64,000 nucleotides of DNA from Burhinus oedicnemus. Taxonomy: Eukaryota > Chordata > Aves > Charadriiformes > Burhinidae. The position numbers were made by a program, and so were the translations under genes. Positions within the stretch are counted from its first letter, which is position 1. Every line of letters starts with the position of its first letter. The notes beneath the pieces were generated by a model. The model made no database searches and was not told the origin of the DNA. It saw nothing but the letters and a program-made list of their open reading frames with translations. Positions 10,222 to 25,200 of the stretch are shown in pieces. The stretch is taken from positions 445,909-509,908 of the forward strand of contig VFFE01009203.1 of assembly GCA_008921705.1 (NCBI GenBank), written 5' to 3'.

Positions 10222-13200
10222 CTAGAAAGACACAATTTTTTGTATTTAAAAACACACGTACACAATCTGGACAGCACTATACACAGAGGAAATCAATCAC
10301 TGTTCTGAATTTATTGCCTAGACAAGTACTTTCAAAATCATGCACAGATAACCCCCACGATGTGCCAATGTGCCACAGAGGAGTCATGTTTTCTGCCAAA
10401 ATTTTAAGAGGGGGCAGTCTATTCCTCTCCATGGCCAGACTCTACGGCTGCAGATGAAGAAGCATAGCCTTGGCATTTTTTGGATACTGTTATTACCAAT
10501 GGCCATACAAAGAACCTCAGCTGTAGACAGGCCGCAGGAGAGAACCTTCCAGGCCCAACCTGCCAGCTGACTAGGCCCTGGCTGTGGCTCTATTTCCACC
10601 TTAACATAAGAAAACAATTTTTTACTGTGAGGATGGTTAAACATTGGAACAGGGAGGCTGTGGAGTCTCCACCACTGGAGATATTAAAAATCCCGCTGGA
10701 CACGGTCCTGGGCAATCTGCTCTAGGTAACCCTGGCTTGAGCAGGGGGTTGGAATAGACAATCTCCAGAGGTCCCTGACAACCTCATCCCTTCTGTGATT
10801 CCGTGATTCCCTGCAGTTTGCATGAGATGATGCTATCTTCTCCGAATTTGTCTTGTCTTTCCTGGATACATGATAAATTTGGACTCCACAAGGTCCTGTA
10901 GGATTGTCTGAATACTTTGTTAAAGCTACCAGTTGATAATTTCAGTGGTTGCATCCAACTTCTGTTATTGTGAGAAATAACACATTTTCCATCTTATTCT
11001 TGTTTTTCTAAGTCTTTCTCAGGACATACTGTTGCTTCATATTTTAATTATTTTGACAGAATGGGGACAAAAAATTACTGCATTATTGGAAACAGTCATA
11101 TCAAAAATGAGATTTCATTTTCATGGGGACAGATTACTAAACCCTTTTTATGCTGGTAAGTAGTCTGTTCTCTTAAATATTCCATTGCTTACAATGGGAC
11201 CTTTAATACTGAAGTGGCCAGGAGTAGGATTAGTCTCCTCAATATTTTTTCTACTAATTTATACACTTGAGTTTTCCATGCAGTTTTGCAAATACTAAAG
11301 AGACAAATACTGAAGACACAACTCCTGTCTGCATTATATAAATCAAAGGGATGAATGCACACAGATGAAGGATTAGATTAAGAAGTAGTTGCACCCTTTA
11401 GGTGTCAATTTCTAGGTTTTCCAGTGCTTAGGTGTTTCACAATGTGCAAGTTTGTGAGGAGAGAATTGCACAAAAAATGCTGAATATCAATTAGGTTTTA
11501 ATGAAGTTCACTATAAAGGCTTATGATTCCCCTATTTTTCGTCTTTGACAAGTGAGATAGGAAGCAATAAAACAACATCGTGTAACAAGAAACTTAAGAA
11601 GTTCTTAGAAGAAATGCATAAGTGTAATTTGTATCATTTCTGGTTAGACTGTGGAATTAGGCAAGAGAAAAGCATAGTAACGCCACAAGAATCTTTTAAT
11701 AAGTGCTCCATATTTTATATCTAGAAATTTTTAAGCATTTATAATCCTGTTTGATTGTGACTGAAATCAGAGTAAGTCTTTCTATTGGCTTCAACATGAC
11801 TTACTGCTAACAACACTTCTTGTGCAAGTGTTTCTTTCTTGGTTCAGTATTCTTGCTAATAAGCTACAGAAATCATACCTGAAATAGAGGAGTTGAGTCT
11901 ACTTTAAAACCATCAGAGCCTGGTTGTTTAACTAATGGAATTGCTTCAGGATCATCTATTGCAAGTTTTGCATTAAAAAGCACATTTCCAAAGCTTGTGG
12001 CTTGTGTCTCCGGCTGAGCTTTGTCCTACATGGTCACAGAGGGAAAAAAAAGTTTGTAAAACACAGATACATTTATTTTAGGAAAAACAGTTCTAATACT
12101 TATAGGCAATGTATAAATTGTGTAATTTACACGTGCTATTTTGTGCAATCCAGTGTAATATCAAGACAAAAGACAAGAGAAGCAATTGTGGCCACATCTG
12201 ACTTGTACTAATTTCTATTTAATCTCTTGCCTGAACACTTCTTTGTTGAAATACAAGGGGGAAACACTAGAGAACAACCATAACTACATCTCTAAAATAA
12301 AAAAAAAATATATATAAATGTGGTCTGAAATAGAAGTAAGGAGTCTATTTCCCAGTTTAAAGAAGCTACTATTCAATTCTATTAAGAGACATTCATATAA
12401 ATTAGTTTAGATAATTAGATAATCATCTTAGAGTTAACTCTCTAAAAGTTGGGCATCAGGTCAGTAGTCATCTAGGTTTACTCTATAATTATTTTCAGAA
12501 GGGAAATAATCTCAGATATTCTACGCCAGCTTTAGAAGGATCTCTCTTTCCCTGTTGACTACAGAGGCAACTAACTGGATGACTAACTTTACATTATACA
12601 CTAAATTTTGGATGGCTAAAGATGAAACAAATACCAATCCTTAACTTGCTTGTCTCCTAAGACTGCCTTTATGGTCAATGGATATAGCCAATGCAGAGAA
12701 AAAGCCTGTCTTGGGATTCTAACTTAGGTTAAACTCTAAAGTCCCCAGAAAGATTAAGAATAGAACCAGGAGGGAGAAAGGTAAGATACTGCCTTCATCG
12801 GTTCATGTTAGCCTGGAGCTCAAGTAAAAATTTGGTACTGTCGAGAACATTTTAAAGAACAGTTGGTTTTGGATAAAAAAGAAGTTAGAGAAAATCTAAA
12901 AAATATACATGTGCATCCTCCCAGAATTAGACCACTTACCACAATCTTAAATCTGTACAGAAGGGATGGTGAATCAGCAAGGCACCCATATTCAGTGTTG
13001 GAAGGATTATATTTGGGTACGTATCCATCAGCTCCTGTGCACAGGAAAACTTTCTCGATGCTACAATAGAAGGAATCACCCAAATTCTGCACTGGATCCA
13101 CCATCACCCGACCATATATGATATCACCTGTAAACAGTGCACACAGTTTACATCCTATCACACTGGAACACTAGCACAGTACTGGGCTAGGTTAATAAGC

Positions 13201-16200
13201 CTAGTCAAGAAGCTCAGTGCAGTGTAATGTGACTGCAGTTTCTGGTCACGTCAAAGGTCCTAGCTGAAAATTCTCAAGCTGCCTACAGCTATATCCAAAG
13301 TCTACTTGAGCATATCCAACTTCCACCATAGGGGGTTGCCAAAGGCCATGGACACTCTTCCATGCACTCTGGGCCACATAATAGCAGTAGGAGGCTATTT
13401 GCTGTTGCTATAATCTGAATCAGTTCAGGGGCTGCTTTAAATTCTGGGCTATACTGGGCTCTTCATTCAAAAAGTGAGTTAAAGAAACATGTACTCCTGT
13501 GCACCAGACCAGGCTGAAGGTTTTGGCCTCCTGACAATGTGCTTTGTTGAAGAGATGTTCTTTTTTATGTCAGTAAAATCCTGTTCAGGCTACATAAGAG
13601 TTTACTTATACTTGGTCAGACTGGCATACTGTACGAGTGAAATGAACATTAGGAAAAGTCACAGAGACATTTTCTGAGACTTGGCTCCCTACTGTGTAAT
13701 TGCATTTCAGCTGTCTGATAATGTTTAAGATAAGAAATGCCAGGCCTGTACAAATAACCTGGGCCATTGCTATGCAGGCAATAAAAATACACTATGTGCA
13801 GTGGTCAGATACATATAACAGAAAGTGGTTAGGAAGGCTGAGAACCTGAAGAAGGAAAGGAGAAATGTTGTGTTGCTTTTACATCAATTTGGAGCAACTG
13901 TAGACTTTGAGAGGGAGAGAATAGGTACCTGCTGTTCAAGAGACTGTGCAAATACATCACAAAAGACAGTCATGTACTCAAGGTGCTGGTACTCTAATAA
14001 ATAGGCAAAAGAGGCACATGAGAAAAGCAGAGGAATGAAGTGACTGCTTATATCCACTGATAGATGTATCAATTGAATCAATCTTCCCACCCCCAGCCTA
14101 CTCAGTGCAGGGCAGGGGGAAGGGAGAAAGCCTTGATGCTGTGCAAGCACTGTTCAGCAACAGCCAAAACATTGGCATGATACCAACACTGTTTTAGCCA
14201 CAGATGCAAAGCATGGCACCGTAGTGGTTGCTACTAAGGAAGTTAACTCTGTCCCAGCCAGACCCAGTACACTCATGTGCAACAAAAAAAATTGTGTAAT
14301 ACTCACTGATCAACTAGGAATGTTCTTAATATCAGCCAAAGTTTATTAAGTGCTCAGCTTATTAGAAATGGCACCAGTACTGTAACCCTCAGACATAATA
14401 GTTTCAGTGCAGATTGGCCAGCAGCTGTGATGTAAACTGCCAGGTAGGAAAGGCAAATGCAAAAGAACACAAGCAGCAAGCCCATACCCTTACTCCTGTC
14501 TTGTTTTGACTGAAACAGGATCCTGATAGTGTGGAACATACATGAAATGTGCATGATCTATGCACAATTATACCTTCTGAGAAAGCAACGTCACTTTCTT
14601 GCCCAAAGCCCATTGAGCCGTCAGAGAGCCACAGTGTCTTTTTGGAGAGGAGGAACATCTGGGTGTTCAAGCTGAACTCAGCAGCCACTGGGTCACTGAC
14701 CTAAAACACAACAGCATAAGGCTCTTCAACAAGTATTCTTTAATGACTCCTAAAACACAGCAATGTACATTATTTATCAGCTCCGCACATCTACATGCAA
14801 TAATACAGTTTAATCAAAAAGATTTCTTTGTAGTAGACATATATTGCTATATATTTTACACGGATACAACCTCTGGGTTATCTGCCTCTGTGATATTTGA
14901 TAGGATTCTAGGTTAGTTTCTTCCCACCACATTTTTCCAAACCCCAGCCAAGGAGGTGCCCAAGGCTACTTATGTGTGGGGGTGACATGAAGAAAATATT
15001 TCCCTCAATAACTTGTCTCCCTCTGACTCACCACAGCCTGTTTTCTCTATCCCATTTTCATTCTTACACCCAAGTCCCACCTCTGCTTCTGATGCTCTTC
15101 CAATTATTTGAAAGTACACATTGCTGAGGATTTATTTGCAAGTATCAGTTCTTCTGATGTGCTGCAGGATATCAGATTATGCATGTGAAAATGCAGCAAG
15201 CAATTCGAGCCCTTTTTTATGCTAATATTTATCTTTATATATTTGATACAGTTATCTATGCTTCTTCCTTGATTACATTACAAGAATAAAATAAATCAAT
15301 ATTATCATCAGCAGGTTCTCACTGGGTCATATAACATAAGTTAGAAGGTAAACCATACAGGGACATGGCATAACAGAAGGGAAAAAGCATAGTGAACAGA
15401 ATTGGGAAGAGCACAAACTTCAAAAAGATGCAGTGTACCTGAGGAAACAATCTGGAAGACACACACATTCAAAAAAAAAAAAGATAAAAGAACAAGAGAC
15501 CACTAAACAAATAAAAAAATGCTAATGTGTATATGTATATTTATGTATATATATGTGTATGTGTGTGGAAAGGAAGAAAGGAGAACAGAAACGAAAACAT
15601 TCTTGCTGGCTCATGGACAAGGGGCTGATGGAATGAGATACAAAAACATCAACAGAAACTACTGCTGCAAATTACACAGCTGACACATTTACTCTTCTTC
15701 AAATCTCTTTTTCACAATAGAGCCCCAAAACTATTAAAGCAACAGGATTTGGCAAGAAGAATGTATAGCTGAAAATTTTTTACAAATCCACTGCTACCCT
15801 TTAGAAAGAGGAACCCTAGTCCCATAGCCTTTTCACAGAAATAATAATAAAAAATATCATTTCCATTCTCTTTGGAATGCTTCTTTCTAAATGCCTGGGA
15901 TTCGGGCTATTGGATCGCAGTGCTTCAAATACCTGACCGAAACAACTGGTTTCCAGCTGTGTTTCTGAAAGAGAATCAAGCATGGCCTCATCAAGCTTTT
16001 CCTGGGCAGAATAAATGCCCACTGAATAGGAAACAAGAAGTGTGTATTCAGCTAAAGGCAACTGGACTTCAGCCACGCAGTTTACAACAATGGTCAGAGC
16101 AACGGTCTGGGTAAATACTACGCATACAGCTGTGAATACATCTCTCAGGCATCCTATTTTAAGTTACTGGTTTTATTTCTGTTTTACGTATAAGTCTCAG

Positions 16201-19200
16201 TGCTGCCAGTGGCTGACCCATAGCTGTAATTTATGACAGTAGTTTAAATGTAATTATTTTCATGTGCATCTGAGGCATTTTAAACAAGAGTTCTTAGAAA
16301 AATAATCTGTCAGGATCTGCTGGGTGAGAAGGGTACTGTCAATTTATTCTGCCTATTTGCCATGCCCATCAACTCTGCATATGGATGATTTGTGGACAAT
16401 GCAGATTGCTCCTGGTAGGCATCCTCACCTCAGTGGGACCAAAGCCCATGACATACCTGGCATCTTAAGAAGCAGATAGCTCTTGAGACCAGTCCATCCC
16501 AGGGCAGCAGGTAACCTGATTATTATTATTAAGTGCTTCTGTCAGGAAATAGTCATGCACATTTAAAGAAAGGAGATGCTGAAAGGACTGTGGTAAAGCA
16601 GAACTTGGAGGCTGAATGCTATTCATGTACAGGAAATCCCAGAGTGAGATAGTGGTAACACAATACTCACTAGTGTTCCAGGCTACCTGCTTCTCTTTTC
16701 AGGGGCCACAAAGAGAGGAAAAAGGAGATGGGCAGATACATGTTAAAGAAGGAAATGTCGAACCAAAATCTCCAGAGGGGAGAAACCAAATATATTGTCT
16801 GCTTGATGTTTGATTCTTAAAATGGCCCCTCAGTCATGAACAGTGAAAACAACTGTGAAGGAAATCAGAACAAAAAGTTTCCAAGAAAATGAAAAGCTTC
16901 ATATGAAAAGCCCAAGAAGATAATTTAGTACAGTAGCTGGGGCACTAGACTAAGAATTGGGAGAAACAACTCCTGCCCCATCATTTCATCATTAGACTTT
17001 ACAGGCAAAGTCATTTTGATCCTCTTGTGACACTTGCACCCACTGACTTCATAGAATCATAGAAAGGTTTAGGTTGGAAGGGACCTTAAAGATCATCTAC
17101 CTCAACCCCCCTGCTGTGGGCATGGACATCTTCCACCAGATCAGGCTGCTCAAAGCCCCATCCAACCTGGCGTTGAACACTTCCAGAGATGAGGCATCCA
17201 CAACTTCTCTGGGTAACTTGTTCCACTCTCTCACCACCCTCATCCTAAAAAATTCCTTCCTTATGTCCAACCTAAATCTACCCTCTTTCAGTTGCCCCTC
17301 ATCCTGTCACTACAGGCCTTGGTAAAAAGCCTCTCTCCATCTTTCTTATAAGCCCCCTTTATATATTGAGAGGCCGCAATAAGGTCTCCTCCCAGAGCCT
17401 TCTCTTCTCCAGGCTGAATAACCCAAACTCTCTCAGCCTTTCTTCATAGGAGAGGCATTCCAGCCCTCTGATCATCTTCATGGCTCTCTTCTGGACCTGC
17501 TCTAAGAGGTCCATGTCTTTCTTGTACTGGGGACCCCACAACTGGATGCAGTGGGCCTGCACCAAGGTATCAGGTGTTTCCTAGTCTAAGGACCAGTGTC
17601 ACAGTCTGGTCTTTTATGCTTATTACTCTGTCTTTTGTTTCTTATATTTAAAACACGGACACTAATGCTCATTTAGTTTTGCAGAATGCCTAGAAATCTT
17701 AGAGGTAAAGTGCTAGATACTGCCCAGTGAATTTGTGCTACTGTACTGCTGCTAACTGCTGATTTTTTGGGACCTGCTTTAAGTCCACATAGTCTTTCAA
17801 TCTGTGATCAAAAGGAATAATATCATGGACCACATAATTTCCTGAATTCCTTTTGCTATAAGTATCTCAAGAAAAAGAACTGGTCTTGGTTTGAAAATTG
17901 CTGGGGATGGGGGACTAACTGGTGATTATGACACTGTTGCAATTTTGCACCTTATCTCTATTTCGAATTGATGTAACTGAGACTTCCATATAATGTATTA
18001 TTAAAGCTTTATCTGATATAATGACCCCTATAGTATCCATCTATTTTTTCCAAGGCAGTTCTTAGTCATAGTTCTTTGTCATACGCTTCTTCCAGGTAAG
18101 AGTCAGGTCTCTCCCCACGCTACTTTGCTCATTTTACAATGATTTTTGCAGTTCTTTTGAATTTTCTTCAAATTATCAACATCTTATTTTTCATGTAAGG
18201 ACCAGACACAAGCTGTGGTTCAGCATTGCTGTGAAGTGCTTTAGAGTTCCTAGAAGATTAGAAATGCCAGACAAAAGCCAAAGTGCTGAACTAGTATAAA
18301 CTCCCCCTACCTCCCTCCATTCAAACTTTCAAAAAATGTTTTGCTGGGTTAACTCTGAGCAGGCAGGTTTCATGTCAGTTCATGTATCATCTCTTTGCTT
18401 CACCAGGACTGCCATATCAGGAATCATCTGTTCTCCCATAGCTGGCATAACACCAAATGTGTTGAAAGCATACAAACTGCATACATTCCCTTGTGTACTC
18501 TGGCAGATTTAATAATTGTGTATCCCTGACTGATCTGGATCAGATTTATACTGTAAGATTTATACTGCTCAGATTTATACTTTAATAGCATACATCTATA
18601 ATATTAATGAGCATGAAACCACAGCCACACTGCTCCATTATTAGTTGTATTGGCTCCAAATAACAGAAATGATAAAACTTCCTCATTACACATCCCCAGG
18701 TCACGCTAGGCCTTTCGACAACACTGTAAACTGGCAGTTTATGTTCTGTTAACTACCCAACATGACCCCCAGATATTTTTCAATCAATGCTTTCTACAGC
18801 AGAGTCCATTTCTCCATATTTTGTTCCCAGCTACAGAGCTTTACAGCTGGACTTTGTGAAAGGTATGCTATTTGCCTGTTCCCACATTACCATATGATCC
18901 ATATTGCTATGGGTGGGATTTGTCTCACTCATTCTTGTGAGTCTTAAAGCTAAGCATTTTACCAGTGTTGGCTACCTACACTTCCTCTATAGTCAGTGAA
19001 GGAAGCCCTACCTTAGGACTGAATAAATTTTCCTCTGGAGGTCCCACTTTTACTACCAGAGACTAGCTCTGATCTTTGTGTCAGATGAAAACCTACTGAT
19101 AATAGCTTTGTGTTTTCTTAATGATCTGGTAAAACTATTTCACACCAAAGCCAACAGATAAGTAAAGAATTCCCAAAGGTTTGCTTGTATCACAGTATCT

Positions 19201-22200
19201 GTCACCCAAACCAATATCAATGAGCTTCCTACTGTCTATCAAAGATTGGCCACGCATTGAGGACAAGAAACCATTTGTGCTCCCAGATGGGTAAAGCTGG
19301 TTAAATAGCAGGAGAGGAGTATGTGCTGTCCCACCAATTTAGGAATTGGTTTGTTAATAAGCAAGTAAATTCTGTTTCTAGCACTATCATTACAAGACCA
19401 ACAAAGGCAATTTGGCAATCAAAATAAAAAGGAAACATGATGAAGGTATCACTGGGGTGGTACCTGCTGGAATCGGATATCCAGATCAAATGTGATCGGC
19501 TCTCTAGGACTGCAGATCACTGGTAGGCTGTACTCCTGATGTGGAGCAGTGGTACAAGCTATCAGCTTCACAGTGTACGTTCCAGAATAGTCTCGAACCT
19601 GAAGAGAGAGAGAGAGCTGTTCCACCAACATCCAAACTATCAGGCTGGGGCAAGAGAAGACACAGTGAAGGCTGAGGTTTTACCGCAAAATCTGAAACAA
19701 AGCTCCACTGCTGTACTGGCTGGTTGTACGTTGGCTCGCTTCTGATAAGGCTGAGGCTAAATGTCAGGCCCAGGTGATCAGCTGACATAACCATGGAAGT
19801 CAGAGATGAAGCTAGAAACATGCCAAAAGACAGATTTGTCACCTTTAGTATTTCACTGCAAACTCTCAGAGCCTGAAAAACATTCTCAATAATTCATAAA
19901 CCATGATGCCATGGTTGATGTTAATACCTTCACAGGGTACTGGGTTTTATTCACCGAAACTAACAAAACCAATTACAGTCAGTGCAGCTGGGCCCCCTTG
20001 GTTCTTGTTCAAGTGTCTATTAAACAGTTGCTTTTGGGCTACACAACCAGAACTGTATGAAGATTAAATTTAACAGACAGGCAAAACAGTGAGAGTGGAA
20101 TGGCAAAGATCTATAATCCCTCCTGTTTTAAACTTGGAATGTCAGCCTAGGGAACACAAAATAACTTCCCTTAGCAGTGTAACTCTTTCAGCTCTGCCTG
20201 ATATGCAAAACTTAACATGCTAAAGGACATCTGAGAAAAAACAGAAGCGCTATGAAGGAGTTTTATAGGTTAATAAAACTGAGCTAAACTAAAAGAGATT
20301 TCTTAAAATGTTTTTTTCCCCTTCTCATTATCGTTCAGCAGATTTAATTTAGTAAGATAATCTTTTCCATGGAGAGCATTCATGCTCAGATTTATGTCTG
20401 TAGACAGAGTGTTACACCTGCGATTATTCTGAATAAAGGCAGTGGAGTTTAAACAGATTAAATTGCAGGATCAGGTCCTTAGCAATGACTAATTGAATGG
20501 CAGTGAGAATGTTTTATTAATAGAGTGATACAATGCTCATACAAGACCTTTTCTTAATCTCTGAAAAAGGTCTAAATAACCTAGAAAGGCTTCAAGTTAG
20601 AAAAGAAATTTTAATGCTATCTAAGTTCCTAGGGCAACATAAGTAAATAGCTAATCATAGCTTTTGGATTAAAAACATGTATTTATAGATCCCTAGTGGA
20701 CAGAATGGTGTAGATCTTAATCTTTCATAAATTAGGCTCTTGATCAAGTGCAACTATCTGCTTTACATCAGATTCATGCATATTTCATTAAGTTTGACGA
20801 TCTGAATACAGTCATCAATGACAAGTACAAAATGCCGAGTAGAGGAAAAATCCTTATCTGAAGAGTACAGTACAGAAAAAATTTAGATATCAGTAGCAGA
20901 AATAAGAAAACTGAATAGGATGAAGTTTGGGAGGGGTGTCTGTTTTTATAATACTGCTAAAGTGTAGATTAAGCTTACCAGGATGGGACATCACAAATAC
21001 ACCATGGAACCGGGCTTCAGTCTTGAAGTTGACAACCAAGCGCCCCTCTTCGCTAATACGCATGCTAGTTGGGTACAGGGAACCTGACAGCAGAAACCAA
21101 TTCACAAGGTGTATTCCACTTGCAAGATGACAAAAAAATCACACTCCTACAAAACACTAGTCCCACTCTCATTTCCCCTTGTCATGTCACCTGTTTGGGA
21201 GAGGGCCTGCTGGTACCTTTTGGGTTGACTCAAGATTCTTCTCAAACAAGAATTTACACAGTGGGGCCTAGAGTTTTTACAATGCTTCAGCTTTCCAAAG
21301 CACATACAGAACTTCCCTGCAAAGTCATGGTTTTACAAGTTATCATGGACCCACACAGCTGCTCTAGTAGACTGAGGTAAGGCCACAGCACAATCTGTGC
21401 TTGTGTTCAGGCAACAGCATGGTCATCTGCCAGGCGGGTCTGTAAAAGGAAGAATACCTTTGTTTTCACCAGGTATTCAAGCTCACTCCTACCACTCTTT
21501 TATCAGCGCCTCCCCATCCATTGTCCCAAGGCAGCACCCACCAGCATTTAGTTGTAGCAGTTTGTTGTGGTTTCCATGGCAATCCACTTGTGGGTGCTTG
21601 AATCTATGAAACATATTCTGACAGGCTTTGCATTGCTGTCAATTTCTGGCATGGATCTGGCCCAAAACACAGGCCTAATGTTTCCTAATTTTAGGTTACA
21701 AGGTCTTGTATATATGTCAGAATTCGTTTGTTGCTGTAGCTTGCAGCCAAGTCCCTTTTCCTCTAGAGTTCTGCAAAGCTTCACAGTTCAAGTGTTTCCT
21801 TCAGTGCTCCCTGACAGAGAGCCACTGATGTGCCACCATTCTGCCTGCTAGGGGCAAGAAGGAAACAGAAATGTTCCTCCATGAATGTGTCAGAAACCTA
21901 ACACTCTCACCAATGTGAATGTATACTACCTGTACAAAGTCACCTGTACCAATCACATTTATTGGTATATTAGAAATATATATATATATGTATGAATTAT
22001 GGCTTTAGAAGACCTTGAACTGCTTTACAGTTTTATGTAGAATTTATGTAGAAAAATTATATGTATCCAGAGGTATGGAAATAAACTGGAAACTAGTTAA
22101 TCCCTCCCTGCCCTGAAAAACAGCTGCTCATTGTGCAAGGTTGTGGAGGGAGAAAATACTGCCCAAATCAGACTGGGATAGGCTGGAGGTCTACTCTTCA

Positions 22201-25200
22201 CTACCTCACTGTGTTTATCATGCATTTTGTGATGGCTGTTTTGAAAGGCAGCTGCCAATGTTTAGCACCTCCCAAGACCTGGCCATCAGCTTCTTAAACA
22301 GAGAAATAAAAAATTAAAGCATCAACGACAGGAAAATGGTGGCATAGATGAACCACATAACTGCTGAGACTGAGGATTAGATCTGGCTGTTATTTGGTGA
22401 CTAGTACATCATATGATTTGTGGCCTGTGACTTATTCTTTAGGCATCGCATGACATGTTTCGTTCTTCATGCACTGTAGATTCCCCTCCTCACTTCCTGC
22501 TTTTAACATGAGGACAGAAATTGCATAGCAATTACTTCTGTAGTTCATGAACAGAGTTTGCAGAAACAAAAAATGGTTTTATGTTCACTGGAGTCCTGAA
22601 ATTGTGTAAGTGTACATACATAATTATAGCTGGTGCCTGTGTTCTACCTTAGGTTGAGACAGATACGGAACATATCCCAGCTGAATGCTGGGAAATACTA
22701 AGTAAATTTGTGTAAATAGAACAGAGCAGCATATAGGTGTAACTATACATTTTAATCTTTCACAGAGATCTGTATGTCACTATTTATAAAAAATATTTTA
22801 ACTTTTTGCAAAGATAAATTCTGTAATGATAGAGTTTGATTTGTTGATTAATTATAGTCATAAACATTTATTGACAGTATATATCACATTTAAAGGATGT
22901 TTTACAGTTTACTACTCTAACACATAGGACAGGCTATTATACTTATTATATATTTATGTATCTTTTGAATGTTTCACAATTAATGTTTTCAAAATATCAA
23001 AAGTTTCTGAAACTGTACATTCATGGCCAGAAAAAAATGATATCGCAGAAAAGTTTCAATTTGTTTTCACTGAAGTGCAAATATCTTGTGTGGCAACAGA
23101 CTATGAACACACAGTGAACCTTGAGGCTCTGAGTAGCAATAAACGTGCTAATTTTTGCACATGTAGCTCAAACATAACGAGACAGTTATCTTTCTTTGCA
23201 ATAAAAGAAATGATGTGAACTTTACGTGGATTTCATAAACACCCCAGCAGAGAACTGTCGGTGCTAGGAAATGACAGATTGTTTGCAACTGATAATAAAT
23301 TATATACTATTATTTTTTTTTAGTATTAGAATGATTGAAAACTCATCCTACTGTGTGCAAATGATACTCTTAGTAACAGAACATGAGTTCGATGCAAAGA
23401 AGTCAAACACGCACCTTGGAGCTCTGCTTCAGGTGGGCTACCGATCCCATCCTTCCACAGGATGGCAGTGTCATACACAAAAGTCAGCCGGAGCTCTGAC
23501 TGTAGGTCGAAATGCTGCCAGCCTCCTACACCCACTGGAGAGTGGAAAACATAAGAGACGTACAAGGGGACTCTCAGCGTGACATAGGACTGTACTAGGT
23601 TGAGAACCTACAAAACAAAAAATTATGTATTTAGGTTAGTGGTCACGAAAGGCAGCACTGTACAGATAATCCTAATGCAAGAGAAAGAGACGACAGAACT
23701 TGAAATAAATATTGTGACTGAATCAATTTCTCTCATTTTGCAAATTACAGGTGAAGTGCAAAACAGATTTCAATGGATTTCAGCTGAGCTTACACCCCTT
23801 CAGGGTGCATTTTTGTATTTCAAACTGAATATGCGTTCTGATAAAACATAAACCCCTCACTTTTGACTCATCATTTTTGTTTAGGTTTTTTAAATACATA
23901 AACAACATGGCTACAAATGAAGGCTTTAGAAATTTTTCAAATATCATTTTGCATTTGCTCTATCCTTACACCTTAACCAACTCTTTTGCTTACATTCTTA
24001 TGCTAACTATCCTGTAAGAAGCTCTTCTGGAAGATCCTGAATTTGCTCAGATGTCATTGCAAGACTGAGTCCTTGGACTGTACTTAATCCATCTCTGGAA
24101 CTATTTTTTCCTTTGTGCATGGATAGTAGCTAACATACTGCATGTAAACATGCAAATCATTCTGTTTATCACTGTCTGGAAGAACTAAAAATAGTATGCA
24201 AGTTAATACAGATTTAAAAGGAGACCCTTTATGCATATATTGTACAAAACAATAGCACTGTATTTAATTATTATCAGTCGGGGAACTACATATTGTCTGT
24301 ATATATATCTTAATGAAAAAAGGCAAGAAGAACAGTGTCAGTAAACTTTCACCTCTTCATATAGATCTTACATGACACATGGGTCCAAACCTTTCTGAAA
24401 AGACTTTGCATTTATGCTTTGTTACAAATACTTTTTCGTTCACATCTCTCTGATTAGAAATGTGCAATCCAGATCCTTTTGGAACATTCTGGATTTTCTT
24501 AGAAAGACGCAGAAGGAAAGGCATTGAGATCATCTCCCAGTGGGAAACTTTTCAAAGGCACAAATGGTGTTGAACACCCATTTACTTCCAACAGAAATTG
24601 CATAGGTAAATTTGCACATCTAAACATTTCTCTGGAGTGATTACCTTACAAGCTTTTAAAGAGTGTTTTGCACTATTAAAAAACCCCAACATTCAAAGAA
24701 CTTTACAAGCTGTGTAAAAACCAAACTGTTTCTGGGTTCACCCAGTGGCATGTCAGGGGGCTGAATGTCCATTACCTTACAGCTGCTTTACATTTCCAAA
24801 TGCCAGACAAAACTTTTAGCAATACTATGAAAGCACAAATTTACTGCCTGCACTGGCTAAATACTCTGAACTAATTAAGGAGTTCATTATGGCAAATGTT
24901 TGTCATTGCCACAACCTACTTTCACGTGGAACAGTCCTTGATCTACACACACTATGCTACCAAAACCCTTTCCACTCATATTGTTTGCATCATTCCATAA
25001 AATGTGCTGGCATTTAGGCAGTAGACAGTCTGGAAACACACACAGTATCATGCAGTAAAGCAGCCTGGTAGATAATATGAGATGCTACAGTTATAGATTA
25101 TTTTATATTAATGCTTCTTTGTTGGTTTACATAAATACAATCAAGAATTTCTATTTGGAACAAAAAAAGGGTTTTCTTCTCCATATGTATTGGATGACAA

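Larger units (their letters stand above)
14701..19463 (-). other. FREM2 intron 20 (4.8 kb)
   Basis: It contains a CR1 copy (17051-17578), an apparent MIR-like SINE just to its left (about 16923-17030), and a TA/TG-rich simple repeat at about 15525-15567. No gene is recognisable in the remainder. Confidence 0.87.
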
